From: Sialis fuliginosa
Taxonomy: Eukaryota; Arthropoda; Insecta; Megaloptera; Sialidae
DNA length: 64,000 bases
NCBI GenBank assembly: GCA_961205875.1
Contig: OY540813.1
Span: forward strand, 7,349,001-7,413,000
Direction of reading: 5' to 3'
Of this stretch, positions 1 through 11,325 are shown piece after piece; position 1 is the first letter of the stretch, and each line of letters opens with the position of its first letter. A program made the translations under genes and the position numbers. The notes under the pieces are model-generated. The model worked only from the letters and a program-made list of their open reading frames with translations. It was not told where the DNA came from and searched no databases.

Positions 1-18
1 CATTCACAGAATATACAG
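1..18 (+). CDS. Possible 3' end of an exon cut by the window edge
   Basis: The window opens with 18 bases ending ATACAG followed by GTGAGTATAA, a near-consensus 5' splice site. This may be the end of a plus-strand exon lying mostly outside. There is too little sequence to tell. Confidence 0.15.
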
Positions 19-337
19 GTGAGTATAAAATATGGAATATTGTTCATTATTTCCAAAATATCCATTATAAAAAAAAATGTTTTATTATTAGTAAAAGTTT
101 TTAGAAAAATTATTTCCGACGTTAAAAAAATGGTGTCATCAGTTACGTTACTATGACATCCAACTCAATTTTTTAAATTACTAATTGTATTTTTTATTGA
201 TTCTATGAATAGACCTTAATTTTTTGCATACAACCCTGTAAAATTTTAATTATATTGCACACAAAATTTTTGAGAAAAATTAACTTTTATAATCTCAGAT
301 TACATTAACTACAACTTAACCAAGTAAGCCTTGAAAA

Positions 338-549
338 ATGGCTGGTTTATGAGTTATACGTGTGACAAGGATTCCAGGGACAGATTCACAGATAGATACA
401 CAGACAGACAGACACAGAACGAAAAGTGTTTGTCTTAACCTGAAACGGAAAGATCAATTTAAAATTTTGAAATCGGAGAATAATTTTTTTGTCTCATTTT
501 AAAACGATCATAAAGCTTTTCGTTTCTTCGATATTGCGAGGTAGCAAAA
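338..549 (-). repeat. GTCTG-bearing dispersed repeat, partial copy
   Basis: Contains the shared blocks of this family: TGAGTTATACGTGTGAC, a CAGA-rich tract, GAACGAAAAGTGTTTGTCTT, a QTL-like AT block and the end GCGAGGTAGCAAAA. Orientation is opposite to the copies at 31.2 and 60.8 kb. Confidence 0.75.
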
Positions 550-1465
550 TTAATAAAATCTCAAGATTTGATTAAATATAAAAATATTAAAATCGAGGTG
601 TGTGTTGACTCAAATGTTTGTTATAATATGTTCGTCAGCGCTAGCGTTACTGTTTAAAGGATCGTGTTTAATATTCAACAGCACTTCGCTCTTGTTTAAC
701 AAACATCGCCTTCTGCGATCTACCTCCTTCCCTTTGCACCCTCGCAATTCACCGTGGCCAAGGTTCTTACTCACTGTTTTCCTCATATTCGTTATCCCGA
801 CTTGTTACGAATCGTTTACGCTTCTGCTGAAATGAAGACAGATTTATAAACCAGGTTAATAGTTTGACTATATTTCATTAAATATTTTCTGTTCAAGTAA
901 TTACTAGGTTGCCTTTTTCATAAAAGAGATTGCATTAAAATCAGTCTCTATATTTTTATTAAATAAATTCCCTGCGATGCATAAAAAAGTAATTATAATA
1001 ATCTCTATATATGTATGTATGAGGCTCATAGACTCGGGAATTACTTAATTACAATGCGGTTTTCACCAATAGTTTATATTATTATTATTATTATATTAAT
1101 ATTTTATAAAAACTAAGATTTAACATGTTTTGTTTCCATGATATCACAGCATACAACTGTCATGTATATTTATTTAGATGATTTTTGACACAAGCTAACA
1201 ATTAAATATTTTGAAATATATTGATTGAAAATTGAAATAAAAAGAAATATTTCACTTCCAAAAAAAGTAAAATATCGAAATTAATTATTATGATTGTTGC
1301 TTACCTATTTATTTATTTATTTTTGATTTTCATACAAATTCTAAGACAAGACCTGGCGTTGCCTGGGAGTTTGCAAATATAATTTTATACGATTTTCTCA
1401 ACGGATTTTATTCTTTAATACTGAATTGTCCTAATTTACCTAAACTAGCAGAGTAATTTTTATTA

Positions 1466-1471
1466 TTTATT
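1466..1471 (-). terminator. Possible poly(A) signal AATAAA
   Basis: Minus-strand AATAAA about 65 bases beyond the stop of the open segment at 1,534-1,787. In such AT-rich DNA the hexamer is common by chance, so its value is the position only. Confidence 0.3.
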
Positions 1472-1533
1472 TTGTCAAAACTGAAACATGTAAATGGTGA
1501 TTGAAAATACATGAGATGAAAATAGGATAAAGT

Positions 1534-1787
1534 TCAAACAATAGACTTATCGCCAGTAAAATAAGTTGAATAATTGACTCCGAAAATAGTATTAACCCCT
1601 TGAGCAGAACCGGGAGTACATTGGCCGGTACCAAATGTGGCACAGCGTAATTGGTTCGGTTCATAAATAATGATAAAAGCATTAAAACTAATCGACACTG
1701 ACAACAAAGCATACTCGCCAGCGTTTGCATTTATCATTGTTTTATCCTTTCTATCCCGGACACGAAACGTAAAGGACGGAAGATTTA
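1534..1787 (-). CDS. Possible 3'-terminal coding exon of unknown product
   Basis: An open 84-codon segment (stop at 1,534) after a possible CAG acceptor at 1,788. It contains FTFRVRDRKDKTMINANA, then GEYALLSVSISFNAFI, then CATFGTGQCTPGSAQGV, and ends TGDKSIV. Composition and alternating beta-like residues look protein-coding and are markedly GC-richer than the flanks. An AATAAA (minus strand, 1,471-1,466) lies about 65 bases past the stop. The phase could follow the 15.0-kb exon, but the acceptor is weak and the family was not recognised. It may belong to a different gene. Confidence 0.35.
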
Positions 1788-2271
1788 CTGACACCGGTTA
1801 CATCTTTATAAAAATATTGCTTTGGGATATACCGTGTTTAGATAACTTGGAATGAAAAATGAACAAGGGCTGAATTAACAGGTTTCTGCATTTTATATGG
1901 AATTTAATACGCAAAATGCTATCTCAAGATACGTTATTTTGATGTTAATTTGTAATAATAAAATAAATATCATTATAACAAATAACAGACAAACGTGGTG
2001 ATAACTTATCGAATACAAATCTCCTAACCACAAATATTTTTAAATTTTGTGATTAAGAGATTTGTAATTGATAAATACATGCATGTATACTATTGTATAC
2101 TTTAAATTCATTTGTTACATAAATTATATTTTCTTAACTTTTTTATTGAATATAATAAAATTTTCTGCATTTTTCCAAAATATAAAATTTAAAAGGTAAT
2201 AAAATATAGGTGTTACCTATATAAAGTGTGGGACTTTCTAAATAATAAATATCAATAATTAATACAATTAC

Positions 2272-2452
2272 TGTCCGATATTATAAATGAAACTAATAAG
2301 CACTTTAAACAGGGTATTAATTATGTGATGTTCTCTATGGATTTGTATCGGATTACGTAATAATGGTATTCAACTTACTATAACAAAGTTGGTAACTCTG
2401 ACCGTATAAGATAATTTTCATATACAAATGTATATCACTACTCTTTAATACC
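2272..2452 (+). repeat. TGTCCGGTATTATAA MITE family, partial copy
   Basis: Starts TGTCCGATATTATAAATG and shares GGGTATTAATT, AAGTTGGTAACTCTGACCG and related blocks with copies at 5.1, 28.1, 42.2 and 48.0 kb. The right end is missing. Confidence 0.7.
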
Positions 2453-2889
2453 GTGTGTGTTTACTTACCGCGCGTGCACGAAACTGTCAAACATGTCATG
2501 GATCTTCAAGTTTAGTTAACAGCACTGTGCATTTACTTGTCAGATTTTTTTTTAATTCGTTTCCTTATTTGTAACGAATGAGATACATATTCATATCAGC
2601 ACGATACATAGTAACACTTCCTCACGTATTCAATAGGCCAGAACGTTCCGTGTTGGTATATGTATTGCAAGATGTAATCTGGTCCTCGCCGCAACATCAC
2701 AAACACGGCTGTTTTTGCATCGGACCCAGTACAATAGCGCATTGTACCGGGCGAGTGTTGATACAAGGATGAGGAGGGGAAGTTTGGCGGTTCAAAGGTC
2801 ACAGCCACCGACCCAAACCCTTAGTCGTTGTACTCGAAACTTAATCGACTGGTGGGAACGAGCTTAATTTTTGCTAGTCCCGATTGGAT

Positions 2890-2935
2890 GCGTGTCTATA
2901 TATAGAATTATCGTTCTGTTCGGACTGTTCTTATA
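2890..2935 (+). promoter_or_regulatory. Possible TATA promoter at the edge of a GC-richer block
   Basis: TCTATATATAG at 2,895-2,905 is followed about 25 to 30 bases later by a pyrimidine-rich GTTCGGACTGTTC that could be an initiator. The upstream 250 bases (2,640-2,890) are notably GC-rich for the window. No clear plus-strand coding exon follows. A 13-codon frame at 2,971 is very Cys-rich. Confidence 0.3.
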
Positions 2936-3189
2936 ATTGCGCCGCTCTGTGTGAAACAAATAAATAAATTATGTGCGGTTGCCGGATAAACATATGTAAT
3001 TGTTTTTGCTGATTTTGAAATTTGGAGCGTATTGTTTTCAAGTTGATAAGAAAACTTATAATCAATTGTATTTAATTTAATTTACTTGCTAAAACTATGT
3101 TCACTTAAATCCATATTTTCACATTGGCTTTTTATATTTTTCATATCCAGACTATTCTAAATACCTACTGATTATTTTACTTTTAAAAT

Positions 3190-3682
3190 AGCTTAATATT
3201 TATTTATTATTTAATAATAAAAAAATTTGTTGTATATTTATTGACATTTTGTACCAATATAAAAAAGGAACACTATTAATCTCACTTTGTCGCCCGTCCG
3301 TCCGTATTTTTCAGTTAAAGTAATAACTCGTAAACTATATAGGTATAAGCTAGAAACTTGAAATTTTTACTGAACATGTAAAATAATGTCGAAAAAATAA
3401 TTTTTCATAGCGAACGCTAAGGAGTTAAAGCTAGGCAAAAAAAAATTTTATACCAAGGCATGTGGCACGTCAAAATGTATTTTTATACTGAAACATGGAG
3501 ATAAATATATAAATGTAAATTTTATATGTTCTCGTTTATCTACGTATGTTAAAAAATATAATAAAATAAATACCTCAATATTTATTCATTATATTTAATA
3601 ACAAAAAAATACCTTTAATTACGAAAGTCAACATTATTTGTTGTTTATTTATTGGCATGTTGTACCAATAAATGTAAGCTCT
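3190..3682 (+). repeat. Two direct ~80-bp repeats
   Basis: The block at 3,190-3,262 (AATATTTATTTATTATTTAA, then TTATTGACATTTTGTACCAA) recurs at 3,570-3,682 with about 80 % identity by eye. Between them is a CGCCCGTCCGTCCG stretch like the 45.0-kb repeat. Confidence 0.5.
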
Positions 3683-4438
3683 ATCTGTACAGAGAATTTT
3701 TGTTTATTTTTTCAGTCTACATCGTTTTACAGATAACATAACTTGATTTTATAGTTTTTTTATCTGTTTGTTTGTTCGGACTTGTATAAAAACTACTGAA
3801 CTGTTTTTGATGGAGATTTTACTTAGATCCCAGAATTTAGACTATGATAAATTAATTAGGACGACCCTTAATCAGGAAAATTTAATGAAAAAATAAAATG
3901 TATAATTATGCTATGTGCGGTCTACATTATTTGAGTATTTTGAAATATACACGGACGAAGCCACGGAGAAATTCTTATTTATGCATATTTCAGATTATTA
4001 GAAAACATCTGAATAAAAACTGTATTTTCTAATGAAAAATTAAGATGCATAAATTCTATATGTACCTATTAATAGAATCGGCAATCATATTTACAGAAAT
4101 TATGTTTTATTATATTTAGTCAAAATAAATTTTAAAAAATCATGTAGGTACAAAAAACCAAATAATACGTTTTTGAAAAAAAAGTAAAAACTGTAATGAA
4201 AACAATTTTAAAACCAGATCATATCCAATCAAGAATTGTATTAAAGTGCCATTACAGCACTCGAACGTGTATCAAGTATAAAAATCTGATATAAAAATGT
4301 GGATTTAATGTGCATTTTAAAATTGGAACTGTCGATAGAGTGTTATATTGATTCCACACACACATACAAACGTATGTGTGTGTGTAGGTTGTAGGTACGT
4401 CTGGTTGAATTCCGCGGCGAACCGTGCAACGAGTCCGT

Positions 4439-4488
4439 AATTCAATCAGCCCGCCGCTTAACTGAGCTGCGTCCCAGCATCCCTTTCT
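4439..4488. repeat. ~48-bp GC-rich motif shared with 15,118-15,166
   Basis: AATCAGCC, CTAACTGA-type core and CCCTTT tail occur in the same order and spacing at both sites. No element ends are visible. Confidence 0.4.
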
Positions 4489-4572
4489 ACTCGAAAACAT
4501 CACTTCCCTGCGCCTCACATTGCGAAAACTACATACAGTGAGTCGCATAAGTTTATGCTACTATAATCAGGA

Positions 4573-4884
4573 TTTTGCTTCCTCGCAATATCGAAGATAC
4601 GAGGAGCTTTGTGTTCGTTTTAGAATGAGACAAAAAATTGTTCTCCGATTTCAAATTTCAAATTAATCGTGCTGTTTCAGACAGACGGTTCAGTGGTTCA
4701 TGAGTTATACGTGTGATAAGGACAGACACACACACAGACAGACAGACACGGAACGAAAAGTGTTTGTCTTGAACTGAAACAGAAAGATCAATATAAAAAT
4801 TTCGAAATCAGAGAAAATTTTGTTTGACTCTTTTTAAAACGATCACAAAGCTTCTCGTATCTTCAATATTGTGAGGAAGCAAAA
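4573..4884. mobile_element. Complete small foldback element of the GTCTG family
   Basis: 312 bp. The terminal inverted repeats are about 90 bp: the left begins TTTTGCTTCCTCGCAATATC and the right ends TTGTGAGGAAGCAAAA. The centre has the CAGACAGACAGACA tract and GAACGAAAAGTGTTTGTCTT. There is no coding capacity, so it is a non-autonomous MITE-type element. The target duplication is unclear (possibly AT). Confidence 0.75.
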
Positions 4885-5089
4885 ATAAAACTCAATATTG
4901 CATAATAAGATCATCGAGGGTCGATATTGGCCCTCTTTGACACTCCTTGTTCAAATAAAAAGTTTTTTATTGGTATTTTATACTTTATAATATTAATTTT
5001 AACATTTAGAAAATTTGAAACTTAAACATATTCTTTCATTAACATAAGTTGCTATTAAATACATAAAATATCGTTGTTTTAGTACCGTT

Positions 5090-5193
5090 AATGTGCGTGT
5101 GACAAACTTAACAAACACTTCATGAAACTTCAAGGGAACTGTCATATAGTCTTGATACCCCATTTGAATGTTGCTCCTTTATGATACTGGACA
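5090..5193 (-). repeat. TGTCCGGTATTATAA MITE family, fragment
   Basis: Ends TTTATGATACTGGACA and shares GGGAACTGTCATATAG-type blocks with the inverted copy at 28.1 kb. One end only. Confidence 0.6.
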
Positions 5194-7089
5194 AAACTTT
5201 CTCTGTTTCGACAATATAGAACTTATAGCACATACTGTACATCGCGTTTCTGTAACAATAGACACACGAGTGCATTAACTGCTGTGTATGTTTTTGCACC
5301 CCGTTGTTTTTATGATGTACTGAAAATTGTTACTTATGTTCATCGCTCGCCATTTTCACCAACAGAGTCGGAATCGTTAGGATTTGTAATTGGATTGTAA
5401 ATGTCAATAAACCATACGTCGACTGATAAATGCCAAGTGATAATTATTTGAAAATAATCAAATTTATATCGATGTGTTTATTGGGTGCTGTTCATTGAGT
5501 AGAAACTTACAATTTATTCAATAGATGTGTTTTAGATAATTTGTGAACTAATTAGGTTTTGTGATGAATTTTATTAAATATAGACTTATTGACTTTTCGT
5601 GGTGTCCTAAATAAGGCCACAGTTATTTGGAGAAAAATTTAATTTTTAAGGGGGTTACAGAAGAAATTTAATATATAATGTTCATGTTATCAATTTTCAT
5701 ACGAAAAAAATAATTGAACGAGAGTAGATCACACTTCTAACCAAAGTTGTGTAAAGGCAACATTTAGTTTTTAACTGTACATATCAGCGTGTATTAATCT
5801 AATGTCATTAAAACTCGTTGCATCAAAATTTTAAAAAGTCATATAGAATATAATACTCATTTCCTCAAGGAACGATTTGTTTAAAATAGTATAATATACA
5901 TCTGTTTATAAATTTTTATTATTATTCCACACACATCTCTGACAATAATACATATACATATATATATTACGGCAGTGGTAGGATAATATAAATTCGTGAG
6001 AAGAACGACACAGTCTGTTAACAAATAGACCTTTGTCAAGGAAATGTCTAACACCTCAACCCTTTCTCTATTACCACCCCATTAACATTCTCATCCTTTA
6101 GACTCGCTGACACAACTTTGGACCCAGACAGTACAAGTTTCAGACTTTGTATTAACATTGAATCGTGATATGAAATCTAATATGATATATTGTTCATTAT
6201 CTATTATCAATATAAGTTATGAACCACTGAGCGAGAAAATTCTTGGTATTGGATACAATTATTTTGTATGATACGAAACAGAAATTAGTTATAAATATTT
6301 CTGATTAATTCCTACATTTTGAGAAGGTATACAGGCTGCTTCTAGAGCGTTAGTTTCTTGAACATCATCTTATCGGAATAAGTTTCCAAGTAATATATAC
6401 ATTCATTATACACTGGAGTGGCGGTAATTAGGTATAGTTGCTTGTGTCCAATTATCTATAATATCTTATACTTGGGATTTTTTTCGAGACTTTGCTTGGC
6501 TGTAAATGCAAATTAGCTCCCAGCTAACGCTATCTGATAGGTGTCAAATTGTTATGAAATTGCTTGTTTTTTTAAAACAGTGATGAAAAATGTATAATAA
6601 TGTAAATACTATTGAAGACATAAATAAGTTATTTAAATTCCTACAACTTTTTAACTACTGTAAATATTGGCAACTCCCACTATACTCATTTTCCACGCAT
6701 GCATTTTACAAGTAGTAAATACCGCAAATAAATCTTATTTAATAACATATTTTATATGTGTTTATGGTATTAAAAGTTTCTGAACACTTCCTCTATCATA
6801 CTTTGGTACAGTATATCGTTAAATATGGCTTATTTTCATCCATACATCATGCCCATTCTATTATCATTTCAGTTTGGCAAATATGCATGACGTTTATTGC
6901 TTGAAGAGTAACATATTATGGTGCTTTGTATGATAATGCTGTCAAATTAATCTCACATATTCATTTAGTGCCAAGTTGCGTCGGTTCTAACTGGTTAACC
7001 CGCATCGAATCAATTCGTTTACACTTATTGGATCTCTTTTGTAGAATGATATCGCCAGAACCCAGAACAGTAATCAAGAAAATGTGTTC
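5194..7089. other. Intergenic or intronic DNA with no recognised feature
   Basis: AT-rich with short simple repeats (TATATATA near 5,955). I saw no exon, repeat end or RNA gene here. Confidence 0.5.
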
Positions 7090-7296
7090 TTAATTTAAGA
7101 GAGCTATAATAAATAAAATCGTAAACACCATCTTGAAAAATATATAGGCAATTCCACTAAATACTGAAATAGTTTTGGATCTCACCCCATGGATTTTATT
7201 CTTAATAATGTTCGAAAAAATCACCCGTTTTTTCTCAATGGGATTATCCAGTGCAGTATCGTAAAAAGTTGGCGGTTTGTAAAAAATCATTTTCAT
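7090..7296 (-). CDS. Possible small membrane protein, 68 residues
   Basis: Complete frame from ATG to stop. The polar N-terminal half reads MKMIFYKPPTFYDTALDN, then PIEKKRVIF. The hydrophobic C-terminus (GIAYIFFKMVFTILFIIALL) would act as a single tail anchor. No similarity is recognised, and no other copy exists in the window. It could be a chance frame, a pseudogene fragment or an exon (a GTGAGA donor-like site sits inside). Confidence 0.25.
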   Translation of the reverse strand: MKMIFYKPPTFYDTALDNPIEKKRVIFSNIIKNKIHGVRSKTISVFSGIAYIFFKMVFTILFIIALLN

Positions 7297-8034
7297 TAAT
7301 TAATATAATTATTCGAGTGAAGATTTCGAATATAAGTAGTATCATAGTGTAAAATAAACTACTTTGACCAGCACATGATTTTTTTATAAATCATTATACA
7401 GAATTTTCTTACGTTAGCATTTTCTGTATTTTTATCATTTTTTATAATGTAGAATTCTGAAATTAGAGTATATCTTTGCGATTCTGAAAAATGTTTTATT
7501 AAAATTAACACGAATACATGGCTTCTATGTCTCTGTTATTATTTTAATTTTTCCAGATTACTAATATAAAACAAATAATATTAATTTATAAGTAGGTGTG
7601 TGATTAAAATCATTTTTCGATTTATTAATCTAGTTATAAAAATATCAATTAAAATGATTATATTTTATTTGTATAATAAATATTGCTAAAAGTTATCTAA
7701 ATTTATTAAAACCATATTAATTTATCTTGAAAAACGCACAAAATTCTATAACGCCATTTGATTAAATATTTACAATTTACATTTCATATCGATAAATTAA
7801 TATTTGTATATGAATACAAATATTATTTCATGAATATTATAAAACACTCAATTCACATTTTCAATGTAAATATAATTGACCATAATGAAAAGATCTTACT
7901 TAAAATTAACATAGACAATTATATCCTATTACATACAATCACTAATTAAAAAGCAACAGTTTTTTTCCTCCTGGCTAGAACACAAGGAACTAAGTAAGTA
8001 ATTAAGATGTTATCTGCAACGAACTATATACTGA

Positions 8035-8226
8035 GGGAGAAACAACGATGGAAGTTGTAGCAGAAGAAGTGACTACGTTGTCGCCCTCCGAAGAGTTCTA
8101 AGAACATTAAGGTCGCAACACGGCGTGGTCATCTACAGTGAAATTGTTATGTCAGAACTGTGTGATGTCGTAACGAGAACGACTCATGTAGGGATTCTGT
8201 GCCAGTGGCGGAGGCAGTTATTATCG
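8035..8226 (+). other. Unassigned open, GC-richer segment
   Basis: 64 codons without a stop and without an obvious start, reading NNDGSCSRRSDYVVALRR, then VLRTLRSQHGVVIYSEIV, then CDVVTRTTHVGILCQW. It is GC-richer than the DNA around it. It may be a degraded exon or a transposon remnant. A CAGTGGCG motif lies at its right end. Confidence 0.25.
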
Positions 8227-8784
8227 TAGTATATTATTAAAATTTATTGTGTTAAAATTACGCTCAAATTAAATGAGATGGGCAGTGTCCTAATCAATTA
8301 TTTTTACCAAGAAAATTTATACTTAAGTTTTTGTATTAATTAAATGAAGTATGAATAATAATAGTTATTAAAATATCGATGTTTTTTTTATACTTAAACT
8401 TAAAGTTTGTAAACTACAACGCTAATTTAAATCAGCGTGTTACGTGAACTAACCATTAGTAGAGTTAAGTGTTAATCATTAGTACTAATGAGTTCTACTA
8501 GCCATTAGTAAAGGTCGTGTAAACAAGGCATACAGATGAGAAACTATCGATTGCATTATCGATAGTATCAACTTCTACAAAATATACAATAGTAAAAATA
8601 CTTATCTGAATAGTTTTTAAATAACGATATTCTCAATTTTTTAAATAGTCAATTTCAGTTGACCATTTATACAATTTTAATGAGTCTATAGGTTAACAAT
8701 GAGTTAAAAAACACGAAAAACAAAAATAATTAGTTTATTTGTTACTACTATTTCAAATTTTCATTAAATGATAATACAAATTAG

Positions 8785-8982
8785 GCGGTGAGTTCCAAAA
8801 CTCGTCCGCTCCATTTAAAAAAAACGAGATGTCAGTGAATTTTGAAAGAATTTTTGGCATTATTTCATATTGTAATATTACTTTTGAGTAAAATTCGCTA
8901 ATATTTCAAAAATTCTTTCAAAATCCACTGACATCTGGATTTTTTTTAAATGGAACGAACGAATTTTGGAACATACCACCTC
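8785..8982. mobile_element. Foldback element, family GGTGAGTTCCAAAACTC
   Basis: 198 bp, mostly an imperfect palindrome with arms of about 85 bp. The left begins GCGGTGAGTTCCAAAACTCG and the right ends GGAACATACCACCTC. Both arms carry the ATGTCAGTGxATTTTGAAAG block. A second copy is at 61,824-62,057. Non-coding. Confidence 0.75.
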
Positions 8983-9695
8983 AAATACATGACTGAATTT
9001 TTTTGTTAGGTGGTACAAACCACAAAAAGTTTAGAAATGCTACATTATCATTAGGAAAAGTATGTTACTATTCTGGCGAAAAAAATAGAAAATCAGAAGC
9101 CACAATAACCAATTCCATAAAACAATAGAGGAAATTATAAATTAATTAAAATTATAATTTAAAAAAATGACGATTAACAGATGTCTTACGTTGAGACGCC
9201 ACTGCCTTCACGACTACTCTGTACATGTCTTGCCACGTAAGCAGCTAGGGTAATAACAGTCATTTTGAATGTAAGTTACAGATTTTTCTACATTGAATCT
9301 TGTGTTTGATCAAATGTTGCCTTCAGGATGCGTGACAATCACAATCATATTTTTTTCATTTTTAAATAGAATCCATTTATAAAAAAAAACAGCTTTGAAG
9401 TTGGTTACAACAAAATACAATCGATTCTCTCTATTGTTTGTTAATTATACAAAAATATCCGCACTTTATTAATTCTTTGTTTTGTAGCTTTTTAATTAGA
9501 GTGAGTACAGAACAATATTGAAACCCATTATGATGAAATAATATCAAATGTAAACGTGTATTTAATTGTTACTATATTTCTATTGATTGATGATTATTGT
9601 GCTTAAGAAATAAAAATATACTTAGTTACTTAACTATATTTCGAATATTTTTGTAATCGAATCATCCAGAACAAAAAACAATAAGATTCACTTAA

Positions 9696-10387
9696 GGGAC
9701 TATTCTACTTTTTCGGGTCAATAAAATTCACTTAAAATTTTTTTTTTCGAAAACTACTGCATGTAACAAGAAAAACTTTTTCTTCCCTGAAAGAGGTACG
9801 TATAGAGAATAGAAAGAATTTTTTTTATAGCGTAGAGTATTTTTATATACTTGTTTATTTAACAATATGTCAGTATGTTGAAAGAAAGTTTTTCTCGCTG
9901 GCGCAGGTGATTTGTTCTCTCCAGGTGGTCTAAAATAAAAAATAAAAAAATATTCTTAATCTGTATATGTCCCGCTATCGCCCGTATCTCAGTTATTAAT
10001 TTTCATCGAAAGTTAACAAAATGGAAGCGATTTTCGCCAAATAGTAACAAATTTAGGTTTTTTTCACACTGTTATTAGGTTAAAAACAATACTTAAAATT
10101 AAAGTTTTTTGATAATTGAGATACCAGCTCTAGCCATATATATGCTGAATATTTTAGAAAGATTGGAAAAATGATTTTTGTGCAATCACCTGCGCCAGGT
10201 GCAAAATATCGTTTTGAGAAAAATGTTTTTAAAGTTGTCCAAGCGCCGAGCGCGCACAAAGAGAGTCACTTTTTTGGCGCGCTGTACTAAGTTTAGTATG
10301 TAGAAATGAACATACCGACTTTTGTAAATAAATTCTGTCGAAAAAAGTAATAATTTTTTGTCTGACCCAAAGAAGTGGAATAGCCCC
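9696..10387. mobile_element. TTAA-flanked non-autonomous element (piggyBac-like target site)
   Basis: 692 bp between TTAA at 9,692-9,695 and TTAA at 10,388-10,391. Terminal inverted repeats are GGGACTATTCTACTTTTTCG and, inverted, GGGGCTATTCCACTTCTTTG. A second inner inverted pair, CTGGCGCAGGTGATT / AATCACCTGCGCCAG, lies at about 9,898 and 10,185. No transposase. Confidence 0.75.
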
Positions 10388-11325
10388 TTAAATAACAGCT
10401 CAGACAATCAATGTTTTAGTAATTTATATTACGTGAAAAACTTTTAGATATAGATTCAGTTGATATTTCTTCTGAATATTCCCATTAAAAGTAACCTCTT
10501 CAATTTTATAACTTTTGTTAAATAATTTGTTTTTGAGTAAATCATTTCAAAATATGTATTGATTACCATTTAAAATATATACCAGAATTCATAATCCGGT
10601 ACTGGGCTGAAAACTTTAAGCCACCTATATATGATTGCTTCTTACTTTTCAGCCACAAGAAACATGAATATTTGTTGCTCTGCTAACTAATTACTGTAAA
10701 TTGTAACGGTGTTGTTTGACGATACCACATGACATGTGTTTATAGGGTTTTAGATTCAGGTGGCTGCGGGAACTGACTGACAGCTAATCTTGCGATACGT
10801 TCAAATAAAGCCTAAGCTCGCACCCACATTGCTTTAGCACGCCGTGTATTTAGCCGCATGCTGTTTGATGTACCAGTACGTAACATATTTTAGGCAGTTG
10901 ATAATTTCGAGTGTTTTAGAGAGAGAAGACATTGTTTAAGTAGTTTGTTTATAGTGGGTTTGTTGCTGATAATTGATATTGGTGTATATAATTAAAATTT
11001 ATTATATATGGGTTCAATCTAATTATTATAGTGGTTGAAATTAAGCTTGTCAAAAAAATTATACAGAGTGCCTGACTTTTCATTGTCTATCTTATAACTT
11101 CTAAAATATTGAAGTTACAAAAAAAGTTGAATCAGAAACATCTCAAACAAAAGTTGATCTACAAAATGGCGTAAACAATTTTTTTTTCATAATCTACCTG
11201 TTTCCCGAAAAAATACTTAACTTTGTTTTCTTAAACACAACAACCTGTATTTTTTACAATGATGTATTACAAGTATAATATGTTTTTTTAAACTTCATTT
11301 GTATAAGTTTGTACACACTTACATA

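Noticed and set aside
1340-1380. Helitron end at CTGGCGTTGCCTGGGAG
   Set aside because: GC-rich pseudo-hairpin but no CTRR-T ending or second end.
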